From: Candidatus Scatomonas pullistercoris
Lineage (GTDB): Bacteria > Bacillota > Clostridia > Lachnospirales > Lachnospiraceae
Direction of reading: 5' to 3'
Assembly: GCA_018713515.1 (NCBI GenBank)
Contig: DVOO01000011.1
Span: 1-64,000, forward strand
DNA: 64,000 nucleotides
Shown: positions 17,279-26,472 of the stretch, one piece after another
Layout: the number at the start of each line of letters is the position of its first letter
Numbering within the stretch: the stretch's first letter is position 1
Made by a program: the position numbers and the translations under genes
Notes under the pieces: generated by a model
The model's input: the letters and a program-made list of their open reading frames with translations, nothing else
What the model was told of the DNA's origin: nothing
Database searches by the model: none

Positions 17279-17929
17279 TTATTTTTTAATGTAATTAGAA
17301 AGCCCCAGGATTTTGTAGTACCCGGCGATGGCGCCCTGATCGGGTACGCCGGCGCAGGCGGCGGCGTGAACGGCTGCCTTGCCGAATACGGGAACCATAT
17401 CTTTGGTGGCTTCTACACCGGCCTTTGCTGCTTCTTCGGCGGCGGTGATTACCTCGTCCAGGGAAGCTCCGGGGTTTTCGGCGGCCGTCTTCGCGGCGGC
17501 CTGTGCGGCAGGCAGAACGGAATCATAGATCGTTCGCTGGCCCGGTTCGCATTTTCCGCGCTTCTGGATGCCTGCGGCAAAGCCGGTCAGGTAATCGGCC
17601 AGAGCAGCGCCGTTAAGTTCTGTGCGGCCCTTCAGCGCTTTTCCCCCTTCCATAACGCCGGTGGACATCAGGAAGCCCATGGTGGAGGGCACCAGGGAGG
17701 ACATTTTCATCCCGGCCTTCATAAGCATTTTCCCGATATCTCCGCCCGCGCCTTCTGCCTCTGCGCGCATCAGATCAGGGAGAGCCGCGTAGCCCTTGCT
17801 CATGGTAAGGCCCAGATCTCCGTCCCCCAGCCTGGCATCCATTTCGCACAGTTCTTCTTTTTTCTCCAGGAACAGGTTTCCTACGCTCTCGAACAGCTCC
17901 GGTACCTGCTCAAATAAAATCTTGTCCAT
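17279..17929 (-). CDS. dhaL: DhaL-type dihydroxyacetone kinase ADP-binding subunit
   Basis: A 216-residue all-helical DhaL/DAK2-domain protein. The nucleotide and Mg-binding motif is DARLGDGDLGLTMSKG (about 31-46). The SLVPSTMGFLMSTGVMEGGKAL region replaces the usual GGSSG-type loop, and RGKCEPGQRTIYDSVLPA (about 120-137) is the standard second half of the site. With DhaK it transfers phosphate to dihydroxyacetone or a similar ketose. It lies 21 bases downstream of dhaK. No DhaM or PTS component is nearby, so phosphate may come directly from ATP or from DhaM encoded elsewhere. The partial divergence of the loop suggests a paralogue with a different sugar. Confidence 0.82.
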   Translation of the reverse strand: MDKILFEQVPELFESVGNLFLEKKEELCEMDARLGDGDLGLTMSKGYAALPDLMRAEAEGAGGDIGKMLMKAGMKMSSLVPSTMGFLMSTGVMEGGKALKGRTELNGAALADYLTGFAAGIQKRGKCEPGQRTIYDSVLPAAQAAAKTAAENPGASLDEVITAAEEAAKAGVEATKDMVPVFGKAAVHAAACAGVPDQGAIAGYYKILGLSNYIKK

Positions 17930-17950
17930 GTGAATTCCTCCTACACGTAA

Positions 17951-18943
17951 TTATTTCTGGCAGATGAAAGGAGTGTTTACCGGGTAATCCAGATATCCCT
18001 TCATTTCGTCATTCAGCTTGCAGATCGTGATGGAAGCGCCGGCCATCTCCATGGAAGTAGCGTACTCGCCCACGATCGTCTTGTAGATCTTGATGCCCCT
18101 GGAGTTCAGGATCTCTGTAATGTCGTTGGAGAGAATGTACAGCTCCTCGACAGAGGAAGCCCCCAGGCCGTTGATCAGGAGAGCAACCTCCTCGCCCGAA
18201 GCTACCGGCATATCTTTCAGAAGCGTATTCAGGGATTCCTCCGCAATTTCTCTGGAAGTCTTTAAGGGTCCGTTCCAGATACCGGGCTCGCCGTGGATAC
18301 CCATGCCCATGGCCATCTCATTCTCACCCAGTTCAAAATTGGGATGCCCTACTTCCGGGATAATGCAGGGGGTAAGCGCGAAGCCTACGGTGCGGGTATT
18401 GTCCTTGGCCAGCTGCGCGGCAGCCAGAACCTCGTCCAGCGTTCCGCCCTGGTCGGCCTTTGCACCGGCCGCCTTATACATAAAATAGATGCCGGCCACA
18501 CCGCGGCGGGTATCCGGATTTTCATGGGAATTCACATCATCGGCGCCCACGATGCTCCTGCACTCAATGTCATCCATTTCGCACAGGTCGGTTGCCATAT
18601 CGAAGGTCATGATATCGCCGGTATAATTGCCGTACAGGTACAGCACGCCTGCGCCCGCTTCCACTTCTTTGGAAATGTTGTAGATCTGTTCCGGGGAGGG
18701 GGACTGGAAAACGCCGCCGACACCGCAGCCATCGATCAGACCATCCCCTACATAGCCCAGAAACAGGGGGAGATGTCCTGTTCCGCCTCCCGTGATGATG
18801 GCTACTTTCCCGGGCTTTTTGCTGGCTCTGCAGTAGCAGCGCAGATCATCGTTGACATATTTTACCTGATCGCCGTGAGCGGCGTATATGCCTTTCAGCA
18901 TCTCGTCTACATAGTTTTCAGGCGCGTTCATGATCTTTTTCAT
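17951..18943 (-). CDS. dhaK: DhaK-type dihydroxyacetone kinase substrate-binding subunit
   Basis: A 330-residue DAK1-domain protein. It has ITGGGTGHLPLFLGYVGDG (about 45-63), NYTGDIMTFDMA (about 108-119) and GMGIHGEPGI (about 215-224), whose His is the residue that binds the keto group covalently in known DhaK proteins. The substrate is therefore a short ketose such as dihydroxyacetone, or a tetrulose or branched ketose in paralogues. The start at 18943 follows CAAGGAGGATTTATCGA; a longer frame to 19042 overlaps the promoter. Its location beside a split transketolase and a sugar transporter argues for a role in sugar breakdown rather than glycerol oxidation. Confidence 0.85.
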   Translation of the reverse strand: MKKIMNAPENYVDEMLKGIYAAHGDQVKYVNDDLRCYCRASKKPGKVAIITGGGTGHLPLFLGYVGDGLIDGCGVGGVFQSPSPEQIYNISKEVEAGAGVLYLYGNYTGDIMTFDMATDLCEMDDIECRSIVGADDVNSHENPDTRRGVAGIYFMYKAAGAKADQGGTLDEVLAAAQLAKDNTRTVGFALTPCIIPEVGHPNFELGENEMAMGMGIHGEPGIWNGPLKTSREIAEESLNTLLKDMPVASGEEVALLINGLGASSVEELYILSNDITEILNSRGIKIYKTIVGEYATSMEMAGASITICKLNDEMKGYLDYPVNTPFICQK

Positions 18944-19013
18944 TCGATAAATCCTCCTTGTAAATGGAATGGTTCTCTGCAGCAGCCGTGGCTGTTGCAT
19001 CAGTTTTGCAAAA

Positions 19014-19042
19014 ATTATAAGTCCTTTCGGAAAAGATGTCAA
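19014..19042 (-). promoter_or_regulatory. promoter of dhaK-dhaL
   Basis: Leftward TTGACA (19042-19037), 17-base spacer, TATAAT (19019-19014): a consensus promoter. Just upstream an inverted repeat CCACAT (19049-19054)...ATGTGG (19069-19074) could be an operator or the end of the preceding transcript. Confidence 0.75.
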
Positions 19043-19109
19043 TTAATGCCACATAATTTCAGCGTTAAATGTGGTGTTTTTTTGTTTTTTCCTGCCGGGA
19101 AAAATAAAG

Positions 19110-19667
19110 TCAGGCTTTTTTGGCTGCTGCCCGGCAGGGGAAAAAAATGGACAGGATCAGGGCTGCAAGCCAGGCCAGCAGGACAAAATTGCTGGGGGCG
19201 GATCCAAGATACAGGATCACCGCAATGTAGCTGAAGCAGACAGCGGTCTCCAGTTCCAGCAGAAGGGTGGCGAGCTTCAGCGGCTGGCCTTTCAGGCGTA
19301 TCATTCCCTGCTTCACAGATTTTGGAAGGCGCCACATTTCGAGGGGCACGACCCGGCAGGTAAAGCGGAACCCCAGGGAAATCAGCCAAGTAATCACGGG
19401 AAGCACCAGATACAGATAGCTGCTGGCAAAACCGGATTCCCTCAGGGCCGCAATGGTGTCAGTCGTGAAGGCCGAATAAAAAGCAAAGACAGTCAGAGCC
19501 GCCTGCAGAAGAAGTGATACTGCGGAGATTGCCCGCATGGAGGCGGTCATGGGAATTTCAATCAGTCTCCCATATGCCTGAGGGGAATGGAATAAATTTT
19601 TGGAAGTCTGACTTTTAGACTGATAATACGTTGTTTTTGCTTTTTTCTTCTTATTTCTATTACTCAT
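19110..19667 (-). CDS. four-helix membrane protein of unknown function
   Basis: A 185-residue protein with a strongly basic N-terminus (SNRNKKKKAK), and four predicted transmembrane helices at about 45-68, 84-102, 130-152 and 158-175, plus a basic end. I do not recognise the family. It begins 16 bases after the transketolase C-terminal-subunit gene and precedes dhaK, so it belongs to the sugar cluster by position; a role in the membrane in connection with that pathway is a guess. The ribosome site GGGG is modest. Confidence 0.6.
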   Translation of the reverse strand: MSNRNKKKKAKTTYYQSKSQTSKNLFHSPQAYGRLIEIPMTASMRAISAVSLLLQAALTVFAFYSAFTTDTIAALRESGFASSYLYLVLPVITWLISLGFRFTCRVVPLEMWRLPKSVKQGMIRLKGQPLKLATLLLELETAVCFSYIAVILYLGSAPSNFVLLAWLAALILSIFFPCRAAAKKA

Positions 19668-19683
19668 GATGCATAACCCCTTT

Positions 19684-20670
19684 TTACACTTCCAGAAAAT
19701 CTACAAACCGCTCCTCGTCCAGATCTGCTTCCGTTATGCCGAGAGTCCGTCCGGTCAGCTCTTCAACGGCCTGGACCAGATGCAGCGCATTGATGCCGTA
19801 TTTTTTCATCAGATACATTTTGGAGGCGCCGTGGGGATAGCCGGGCAGTCCGATTTTGCGGAGCCGGCAGCCGATGCCGTTTTCTGCTATCATTTCAGCA
19901 GCCGCGCTGGAGAGACCTCCGATTTCGTACTGATTTTCAATGGTGATGACTCCGTATTTCGTTTTCTTCAGAGCCGCAAGAATGGTCGGATCGGTAAAGG
20001 GCTTCAGAGTGGATACGTGCATGTGCTGGATAGAAAGCCCTTTTTCCCGCAGAACCTGTGTGGCGCGCATGGCCTCCTCCGTGCAGATGCTGGAGGATAG
20101 AATCAGAATGTCCTCCCCTTCGCTTAAGACCCTGGCCCGGTTAAACTGCATGGGCTGGTCTGCCGGAAAGAGACGGGGCACCTCCTTGCGCAGCATGCGG
20201 ATAAAGACAGGGCCGCTGCGTTCCCAGGCCAGATCCAGCACACCTTCGATTTCCGTGGCGTCTCCTATATCAAAAATGGTCATGTTGGGGACTGTGCGCA
20301 GAACACCCACATCATTGATGGACTGATGGGTCACGCCGCCCGGCGTGGTGATGCCCGGCACAAAGCCGACAAAGACCACCGGAAGGTTCGGGTAGGCAAC
20401 GCTCATCTCCAGCTGGTCAAGAATCCGGCGGTACAGAAACACAGCGAAGGTGTGCAGGAAGGGGCGGTAGCCTTCCCGGGCCAGACCGGCTGCCCAGGAG
20501 CACATGTTCTGTTCGGCGATGCCCATGGTCAGATAACGGTCGGGATAGACGGCCCTGAACTTTTTTACTTCACAGGAAGAGCCCAGATCTGCGGAGAGGA
20601 CCAGAACCTCCGGATGTTCCGCCGCGAAACGGATCATATTCTTTTCATGTGTATTTACTTCTATTTTCAT
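19684..20670 (-). CDS. transketolase-like protein, C-terminal subunit
   Basis: A 328-residue protein containing the pyrimidine-binding domain (VLSADLGSSCEVKKF, MGIAEQNMCSWAAGLA, PGITTPGGVTHQSINDVGVLRTVPNM, about 18-130) and the transketolase C-domain (GEDILILSSSICTEEAMRA...; ENQYEIGGLSSAAAEMIA). The Glu of GIAEQNM activates thiamine diphosphate. With the subunit encoded immediately upstream it forms a split transketolase moving two-carbon units between sugar phosphates. The gene pair is 11 bases apart. In related split enzymes the donor can be apulose-4-phosphate or a sulfosugar phosphate, so the exact substrate is open. Confidence 0.88.
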   Translation of the reverse strand: MKIEVNTHEKNMIRFAAEHPEVLVLSADLGSSCEVKKFRAVYPDRYLTMGIAEQNMCSWAAGLAREGYRPFLHTFAVFLYRRILDQLEMSVAYPNLPVVFVGFVPGITTPGGVTHQSINDVGVLRTVPNMTIFDIGDATEIEGVLDLAWERSGPVFIRMLRKEVPRLFPADQPMQFNRARVLSEGEDILILSSSICTEEAMRATQVLREKGLSIQHMHVSTLKPFTDPTILAALKKTKYGVITIENQYEIGGLSSAAAEMIAENGIGCRLRKIGLPGYPHGASKMYLMKKYGINALHLVQAVEELTGRTLGITEADLDEERFVDFLEV

Positions 20671-20681
20671 TTTCCGTCCTC

Positions 20682-21587
20682 CTACATTTCATCATAGATT
20701 TTCTGGAATTCAGGTTTTTCGGCCTCGGAGATTCTTACAAAGTGCAGGAACGGCCATCTCTTCTGAAGCGGCGGGATTCCGGTATAGCCCTTTGTATGGC
20801 AAAGGACGGCCAGAGGCTTTCCGGGATGGGCGGTACGGCATGCTTCGATAATAGCATCGATATCGTGGCCGTCGCAGGCCGCGCAGACCGCGCCGAAGGC
20901 ACGGAAGCGGTCGGCCAGGGGCTCCTCTGCCATCTGATCTTCAATGGCTCCCTCCACCTGCTGGCCGTTCACATCCACAACCATTATGAAGTTGTCCAGT
21001 TTATAATAGCCGGCAGCCTGTACGCACTCCCATGTCTGACCTTCCTGCAGCTCCCCGTCCCCCATAAGACAGTAAACGAGTCCGCTCTCGCCTTTCATTT
21101 TCCGGGCGTGGGCGGTTCCGGCTGCGATGGAGACGGTAAGGCCCAGCGATCCGGCTGTGTTTTCGAAACCGGGCGAATGTTCAGCACCGATCATTTCCAT
21201 GTTCCAGCCGTCTACATTAAATTTTTCCAGAGCGGAGGGGGATAGACGGCCCACTGCAGCCAGGGCGCAGTAGATCACCGAGGCGTAATGGCAGCAGGAT
21301 ACAAAGAAGCGGTCTTTATCCGGCGCCTGCACGCCATGGTAGGCACTGCCTCTCTGATAGTCCATGTTGTCGGGTCCCGGTACACCCGGGAAGGGGATGG
21401 CGTCCCATTCGCCCACAGAGGGACCCAGATTCAGTATCTGCGTATAAAGGGCAGAGATAATTTCGGCGGAAGAGCAGGCCTGAGCCAGATAGCAGCCGCC
21501 GCTCTGAAGAGCGATCCCCAGAATTTGCTTGCGGATTTGGTTGGCAATTTGTCTGGTTTCGGATTTGGTGTATTTTTTATTTTCCAT
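20682..21587 (-). CDS. transketolase-like protein, N-terminal subunit
   Basis: A 301-residue thiamine-diphosphate-binding subunit. The ThDP/Mg motif GDGELQEGQTWECVQAAGYYKLDNFIMVVDVN (about 152-183; only the GDGELQEGQ core is diagnostic) and GSLGLTVSIAAGTAHARK are clear. ATG 21587 follows AGGAGTGGATTTT; a longer frame to 21620 has no site. A TATAAT box read leftward lies at 21634-21629. It heads the leftward set transketolase N, C, membrane protein, and divergently faces the RbsD-like gene, suggesting shared control of both arms. Confidence 0.88.
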   Translation of the reverse strand: MENKKYTKSETRQIANQIRKQILGIALQSGGCYLAQACSSAEIISALYTQILNLGPSVGEWDAIPFPGVPGPDNMDYQRGSAYHGVQAPDKDRFFVSCCHYASVIYCALAAVGRLSPSALEKFNVDGWNMEMIGAEHSPGFENTAGSLGLTVSIAAGTAHARKMKGESGLVYCLMGDGELQEGQTWECVQAAGYYKLDNFIMVVDVNGQQVEGAIEDQMAEEPLADRFRAFGAVCAACDGHDIDAIIEACRTAHPGKPLAVLCHTKGYTGIPPLQKRWPFLHFVRISEAEKPEFQKIYDEM

Positions 21588-21727
21588 AAAATCCACTCCT
21601 TTCTGCAAAAAAATGCTCATTTAGTCACATTATACCAAACAGAAAGCCAAATGAACAGACTGGTTTGTCAGATTTTCTAATGATAAACTGTAATAAAATG
21701 ATTCTGTAAAAGAGAGGTGGTTTTAAT

Positions 21728-22165
21728 ATGCTGAAAGGGATTCCCCCGGTCCTGTCACCGGAGCTTCTGAAGGTTCTGGCTGAAATGGGACATGGAGATA
21801 CTATTGTGATCGGAGATGCCAATTTTGCCGCGGCATCCATGGCCAGGGACAGTATTCTGGTGCGCTGCGACGGCGTGCGGGCGACAGAGATCATGGATGC
21901 GATTCTGACGCTGATGCCGCTGGATACCTTTGTGGAGGATCCTGTGCTGATTATGGATAAAGAGGCCCGGGATGCAGATCTGGAGTGTCCGGTATGGGAT
22001 GAGTTCAAGGAGATTGTGGCCAGGCATGATGAGCGGGGAGCGGAGGCCTGTGCCATGATTCCCAGAGGAAAATTTTACACAATGGCAAAAAATGCATACT
22101 GTGTTGTGGCGACCACGGAGACGGCGTTTTATGCCTGCAGCATTCTGCAGAAGGGGTGCCTGTAG
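21728..22165 (+). CDS. RbsD/FucU-family sugar mutarotase
   Basis: A 145-residue protein of the RbsD/FucU family, which interconverts anomers of pyranose or furanose sugars after import. LSPELLKVLAEMGHGDTIVIGDANFAAAS (start of the family fold, with the catalytic-region MGHGD and DANF) and the C-terminal ATTETAFYACSILQKG are typical. It is divergent from the transketolase operon and precedes the Rbs-type ABC transporter, consistent with preparing an imported sugar for a kinase. The 5' region has AAGAGAGGTGG as ribosome site. Which sugar is used cannot be read from sequence; the family includes ribose and fucose enzymes. Confidence 0.85.
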   Translation: MLKGIPPVLSPELLKVLAEMGHGDTIVIGDANFAAASMARDSILVRCDGVRATEIMDAILTLMPLDTFVEDPVLIMDKEARDADLECPVWDEFKEIVARHDERGAEACAMIPRGKFYTMAKNAYCVVATTETAFYACSILQKGCL

Positions 22166-22219
22166 AGAAAAACTGAAAATATCAAAAAAGACAAAAATTA
22201 GAAAAGTTTATGCAAAAAA

Positions 22220-22256
22220 AATAACAGCAGTCTGCAGAACACAGACTGCTGTTATT
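22220..22256. terminator. bidirectional-looking terminator after the mutarotase gene
   Basis: Perfect 15-base-pair inverted repeat AATAACAGCAGTCTG (22220-22234) with CAGACTGCTGTTATT (22242-22256), preceded by an A tract. Confidence 0.7.
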
Positions 22257-22329
22257 GTAAATGTGCATAAGAGATATATTTGAAAAAACAAAAAAAGCAA
22301 AAAAAACAAAAAAAATGTGTTGTTTTCTA

Positions 22330-22358
22330 TTTACAAATTTGGTAAAAAATGATAATAT
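22330..22358 (+). promoter_or_regulatory. promoter of the sugar ABC transporter operon
   Basis: TTTACA (22330-22335), 17-base spacer, TAATAT (22353-22358), 50 bases before the binding-protein start, in an AT-rich tract downstream of a terminator. Confidence 0.65.
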
Positions 22359-22409
22359 GATCACATCGAAGTCGAGAACTTTGTGAGATTAGACAAAGGA
22401 GGATGAAAA

Positions 22410-23645
22410 ATGAAAAAAAAGATTATTGCGACTTTACTGGCTGCAACAATGGCGCTGAGCCTTACAGCCTGCGGCAGCGGCGGTGATTCCAGTTCCTCGA
22501 GCAACGGCAGCTCTACAACGCAGAGCAGCAGCGGCGGCACGGACAGCACGAGTGTAAGTTCCGGCTCCGGAGAGGCAACCGGTAATGTGGAGTCTCCTGT
22601 GGCTGGAAAGAAAATTGCCTACATCATGCTGATGAGCCCGGCTACTATTTTCCAGATGTGGTCCGACTCCTTCACGGAGACGGCTGAGAAGCTGGGAATG
22701 ACTGCCGACACCTTCTTCTGCGCAGACAATGCGGAACAGTGGCAGACCAGAATCGAGCAGTGCGCGGCGGCCGGTTACGATGGACTGATGGTTTCTCACG
22801 GCGGCCAGGAGTATGCCTGGGATTTCCTGAGCGGAATTCTGGAGCAGTATCCGGATCTGAAGATCGTTACTTTTGATACGCCCTTCAAGGATGCCAACGG
22901 TGAAACCGCCAAGATTGAAGGCGTTACCCAGTTCTTCCAGAGAGACGCGGGCTTCGCGGCTGATCTTCTGGAGTATCTGATGTCTCTTCCCGAAAATGCG
23001 GAGAAGGTAGCGGCCGGAGAGCCTCTCAATATTCTTCAGGTACAGCAGGGCGCCGGTTACAACAGCCCCTTTGACCGCCGTCAGGAAGGTTATCAGCCCT
23101 ATGAAGATGAGGGCAAGATCGTGACGGTTGAGAGGATCGCTCCCACCGATGATCAGAATGCGACCCAGTCCATGCGCGATGTTATGACCGCTACGCTGGC
23201 CAAATATTCCGATGATGAAATTGATGGAATCTGGTGCTGCTACGATGCATATGCACAGGGTGTATACCAGGCACTGTCCGAGCAGGGACGCGACATCCCC
23301 ATGGTATCTGTAGATATTTCCAATGAGGATATCCAGTTCATGCAGGAGGAAGGCTCTCAGTGGAAGGCCTGTGCAACCACCAACTGGACTTTGAACGGCG
23401 AGTTCGCATGCCGTATTCTGGCTCTGGAGCTGGCAAATCAGTATGAAGATATTGCGGCTGCGTCCTGCTACTATGAGGATATCGGCGCCTGGCTGGAGAT
23501 TCCGTCCAGTATCATCACCCAGGAGCAGGTAACTTCTCAGGATGGCATCACCATTGAAAATGTGGGTGAGGTTGCAGACGAAAGCTACAGCGACACCTCC
23601 TGGATGCCCACCTGTGACTGGATGGTTGAGCTGCTTGGCCGCTGA
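22410..23645 (+). CDS. sugar ABC transporter substrate-binding lipoprotein
   Basis: A 411-residue lipoprotein with signal peptide MKKKIIATLLAATMALSLTAC, cleaved before the lipobox Cys21, followed by a Ser/Gly-rich linker (about 22-58) and a periplasmic-binding-protein domain of the ribose/galactose type (KIAYIMLMSP...; DDEIDGIWCCYDAYAQGVYQAL; PMVSVDISNEDIQFMQ). It captures a sugar outside the membrane for the permease and ATPase encoded next. The ribosome site AAAGGAGGATG is strong. Placement beside mtnK suggests a 5-modified ribose as ligand, but binding specificity is not visible. The long low-complexity linker is usual for cell-wall lipoproteins. Confidence 0.9.
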   Translation: MKKKIIATLLAATMALSLTACGSGGDSSSSSNGSSTTQSSSGGTDSTSVSSGSGEATGNVESPVAGKKIAYIMLMSPATIFQMWSDSFTETAEKLGMTADTFFCADNAEQWQTRIEQCAAAGYDGLMVSHGGQEYAWDFLSGILEQYPDLKIVTFDTPFKDANGETAKIEGVTQFFQRDAGFAADLLEYLMSLPENAEKVAAGEPLNILQVQQGAGYNSPFDRRQEGYQPYEDEGKIVTVERIAPTDDQNATQSMRDVMTATLAKYSDDEIDGIWCCYDAYAQGVYQALSEQGRDIPMVSVDISNEDIQFMQEEGSQWKACATTNWTLNGEFACRILALELANQYEDIAAASCYYEDIGAWLEIPSSIITQEQVTSQDGITIENVGEVADESYSDTSWMPTCDWMVELLGR

Positions 23646-23768
23646 CGCGGATTCGGATTACTCCTACTATAGAAAAGCATTAGATGTTCATGGGACGCTG
23701 GAGTCTGCTCCGGTGTCCCATGATTTCAGATTGACTCAGAAACAAGCGAGAACGGAGTTGTGGAAATT

Positions 23769-25298
23769 ATGGATAAAATTACACTTGGAACCAGAAAAGT
23801 TTCCATCGAGTTCCCCGGCGTGAAGGCACTCTCTGATGTTGATTTTGAGGTCAGCACTGGTATGATTCATGCCGTTATGGGTGCTAACGGCGCCGGTAAA
23901 TCCACTCTGATGAAGGTTATTGCCGGATCGAATCCAGGCTATACCGGTGAGGTTCTGTACAACGGCCAGCCTGTGGAGGTAAGAACTCCCATGGCGGCTA
24001 AAAAACTGGGTATCCAGATTGTATATCAGGAAGTAGATACGGCTTTGATGCCGAATCTGACTGTGGCAGAAAATGTTATGTTCAATGATGTAGTCATGAA
24101 CATGAAGGGCAAACTGTTTGTAAATTACAGCAAGCTGCGCAGAGAAGCCCAGGAGGCTTTAAAGCAGCTGAAAATTGACATCGATGTGCGCCAGATCTGC
24201 GGAAAGCTTTCCCTGGCGCAGAAACAGATGGTTCTGATCGCCCGTGCGATCCAGAACTCCTGTAATTTCCTGATTCTTGACGAACCGACAGCGCCCCTGT
24301 CTGATACGGAGACGGAGGAGTTGTTCCGGGTCGTAAGGCATTTAAGAGAAACACAGAATATCGCGATCATCTTTATTACCCACCGGATTCAGGAGGTGCT
24401 CCGCATCTGTGACAGCTACACGGTTATGCGGAATGGAGAGGTCGTAGATACTACCCCCATCACTAAGGAGACAACCTCTACGGAGATTGTTGAGAAGATG
24501 CTGGGACGTTCATTTGAAGAAAACTTCCCCAAGGAAGTCTGCGAGATCGGCGAGAAGGCTTTTGTGATCGAGAATCTTACGGAGCGTGAGGGCCGGGTGA
24601 AGGATATTAATATGTATGTCCGGAAAGGCGAGATCGTCGGGCTGGCCGGCCTGGTGGGCGGCGGCAAGACGGAGCTGTGTAAGACGATCTTCGGAGCTTA
24701 CAAAAAGGCCTCCGGAAAAATCACGCTCAATGGCAAGGAGCTGAAGATCAGTACACCGGCAGACGCGGTAAAGAACCGAATTGCTCTGGTTCCGGAAGAA
24801 CGGCGTAAGGAGGGCGTACTGGTGGCGGAAACGGTGACCTTCAATCTGGCGGCTGCCTGTCTGTCCCGTTTCTGTAATATGAGCTTTGTCAACACGAAAG
24901 CTACAGCGAAAAATGCCGAGAAATATGTGAAGGAGCTGGGCATTAAGACACCGTCCATCCGGCAGAAAGTAGCTTTCCTGTCCGGAGGCAACCAGCAGAA
25001 GGTTGTCGTGGGAAAATGGCTGGCGGCAGACTGTGATGTTTACATTTTTGACGAGCCCACCAAGGGCGTGGATGTGGGCGCAAAGCAGGAAATTTTCCGC
25101 CTGATTAATGATATTGCCAAGGCAGGCAACTGTGTAATCTACGCGACCTGTGAGAATTCAGAGCTTCTGTCTATCACGGACCGCATGTATGTTATGTTTG
25201 ACGGCAAAATTATGGCGGAACTTGAGACGGCCAAGACGAATGAAGCAGAAATTATGCATTATTCGACAGGCTCCACGGATGCCTATGCCGCGGGCTGA
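23769..25298 (+). CDS. sugar ABC transporter ATP-binding protein (RbsA/MglA type)
   Basis: A 509-residue protein with two nucleotide-binding domains. The first has Walker A GANGAGKSTLMK (about 40-51), signature LSLAQKQMV and Walker B FLILDEPTAPLSD. The second has a degenerate Walker A GLVGGGKTELCK, signature LSGGNQQKVVVGKW and DVYIFDEPTKGVDVG. This tandem layout is standard for ribose and galactose importers. ATG 23769 is preferred, with GGAG 11 bases upstream; a GTG at 23760 is possible. A 123-base gap separates it from the binding-protein gene. Confidence 0.93.
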   Translation: MDKITLGTRKVSIEFPGVKALSDVDFEVSTGMIHAVMGANGAGKSTLMKVIAGSNPGYTGEVLYNGQPVEVRTPMAAKKLGIQIVYQEVDTALMPNLTVAENVMFNDVVMNMKGKLFVNYSKLRREAQEALKQLKIDIDVRQICGKLSLAQKQMVLIARAIQNSCNFLILDEPTAPLSDTETEELFRVVRHLRETQNIAIIFITHRIQEVLRICDSYTVMRNGEVVDTTPITKETTSTEIVEKMLGRSFEENFPKEVCEIGEKAFVIENLTEREGRVKDINMYVRKGEIVGLAGLVGGGKTELCKTIFGAYKKASGKITLNGKELKISTPADAVKNRIALVPEERRKEGVLVAETVTFNLAAACLSRFCNMSFVNTKATAKNAEKYVKELGIKTPSIRQKVAFLSGGNQQKVVVGKWLAADCDVYIFDEPTKGVDVGAKQEIFRLINDIAKAGNCVIYATCENSELLSITDRMYVMFDGKIMAELETAKTNEAEIMHYSTGSTDAYAAG

Positions 25299-25336
25299 GC
25301 AATGCAAGACTTTCCATAATACTGGAGGAATTAAAA

Positions 25337-26341
25337 ATGCAGACAACAAGTAGAAGTAAAGCAAAAATATTAGTGGACTGGGCTGCCGTTGTAATCCTGA
25401 TCGCCTCGATCATCATCTTTACGGCCATGAGAGGAACCGCATTTTTCTCGGTGGCCAACGCGATCAATATCTTAAGGGCCATGTCCACGGTTACCATTTT
25501 CGCCCTGGCGGCGACTGTATCCATGGCGCCGGACGGCTTTGATATGGCGGCCGGAACCCTGGGTTCTTTCTGTGCGTACGTGTTCGCATCACTGTTCCTG
25601 TGGTTTAATATGCCTCTGTGGCTGGCCATTGTGCTGACCATCGTGTTCGCCATGGTAATGTATCTTCTGAATATGTTCCTGATCCTTGTATGCAAGGTGC
25701 CGGATATGCTGGCTACCTGTGCCCTGCAGTTCGTTCACCAGGGCCTGGGCCTTGCCTTCACCGGCGGCGGCGCAATTTCCGCAGGTATGAGCACAGCCGG
25801 CTGGGCGGCAGCCTTAAAGGGCGGCGACAGTACACCTCTTCGCAGCGGCTGGACGGAAGCCTCCCAGAATATCGGAAAATCCCCCTATATTATCATCATC
25901 ATGCTGATTTGTGTGGCGGTGTGCTTTATCCTTCTGGAGCGTACGAAATATGGCCGTTATCTGTATGCCATGGGCGGAAATAAAACGGCCGCAAAACTGT
26001 CCGGTATCAATGTTAAAAAGATGCGTTTTATGGCAGGTATGTTCGCGGCAGCCTTTATCGCCATCGGCGGTATCGTAGTCTGCTCCCGTAACTCGGCAGC
26101 ACAGGTTAACGGTTCCGACAGTTATCTGATGACCTCCCTGGCCGCCGTATTTATCGGACGTTCCATCGGCGGACGTGAAAAGTACAATGCCATCGGTACA
26201 GCCATCGGCGCACTTTTGATTTCAACGCTGGAAAACGGCATGACCATGTGCGGTGTGCCCTATTACATACTGCCGGCAATGAAGGGAGCTGTGCTCTGTC
26301 TCGCTCTGATCGCGGCATATATCACAACAAAAGAGGATTGA
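25337..26341 (+). CDS. sugar ABC transporter permease (RbsC type)
   Basis: A 334-residue integral membrane protein with about eight to ten hydrophobic segments and the family motifs DGFDMAAGTLGSFCAYV, GAISAGMS and YAMGGNKTAAKLSGINVKKM (the cytoplasmic loop that contacts the ATPase, about residues 212-231). Start set by TGGAGGAATTAAAA. It is the last gene of the transporter operon. A GC-rich inverted repeat at about 26382-26420 (GGGGCGC...GCGCCC) follows and probably ends the transcript. Confidence 0.92.
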   Translation: MQTTSRSKAKILVDWAAVVILIASIIIFTAMRGTAFFSVANAINILRAMSTVTIFALAATVSMAPDGFDMAAGTLGSFCAYVFASLFLWFNMPLWLAIVLTIVFAMVMYLLNMFLILVCKVPDMLATCALQFVHQGLGLAFTGGGAISAGMSTAGWAAALKGGDSTPLRSGWTEASQNIGKSPYIIIIMLICVAVCFILLERTKYGRYLYAMGGNKTAAKLSGINVKKMRFMAGMFAAAFIAIGGIVVCSRNSAAQVNGSDSYLMTSLAAVFIGRSIGGREKYNAIGTAIGALLISTLENGMTMCGVPYYILPAMKGAVLCLALIAAYITTKED

Positions 26342-26472
26342 TTTTATCTGCAGTTCCGGATTGCGGAAAAAGTGCAGAAATCAGGCGGGGCGCTGTAGAA
26401 AATACGGCGCCCTGCTTGCTTATAGAGCGGAGAAAACAGATGAAAAAATGTGTTGCTATTTTTTGCAATTTG

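Noticed and set aside
17279-18943. DhaK/DhaL as a glycerol fermentation operon
   Set aside because: No glycerol dehydrogenase, DhaM or diol dehydratase nearby; neighbours are transketolase subunits and a sugar importer.
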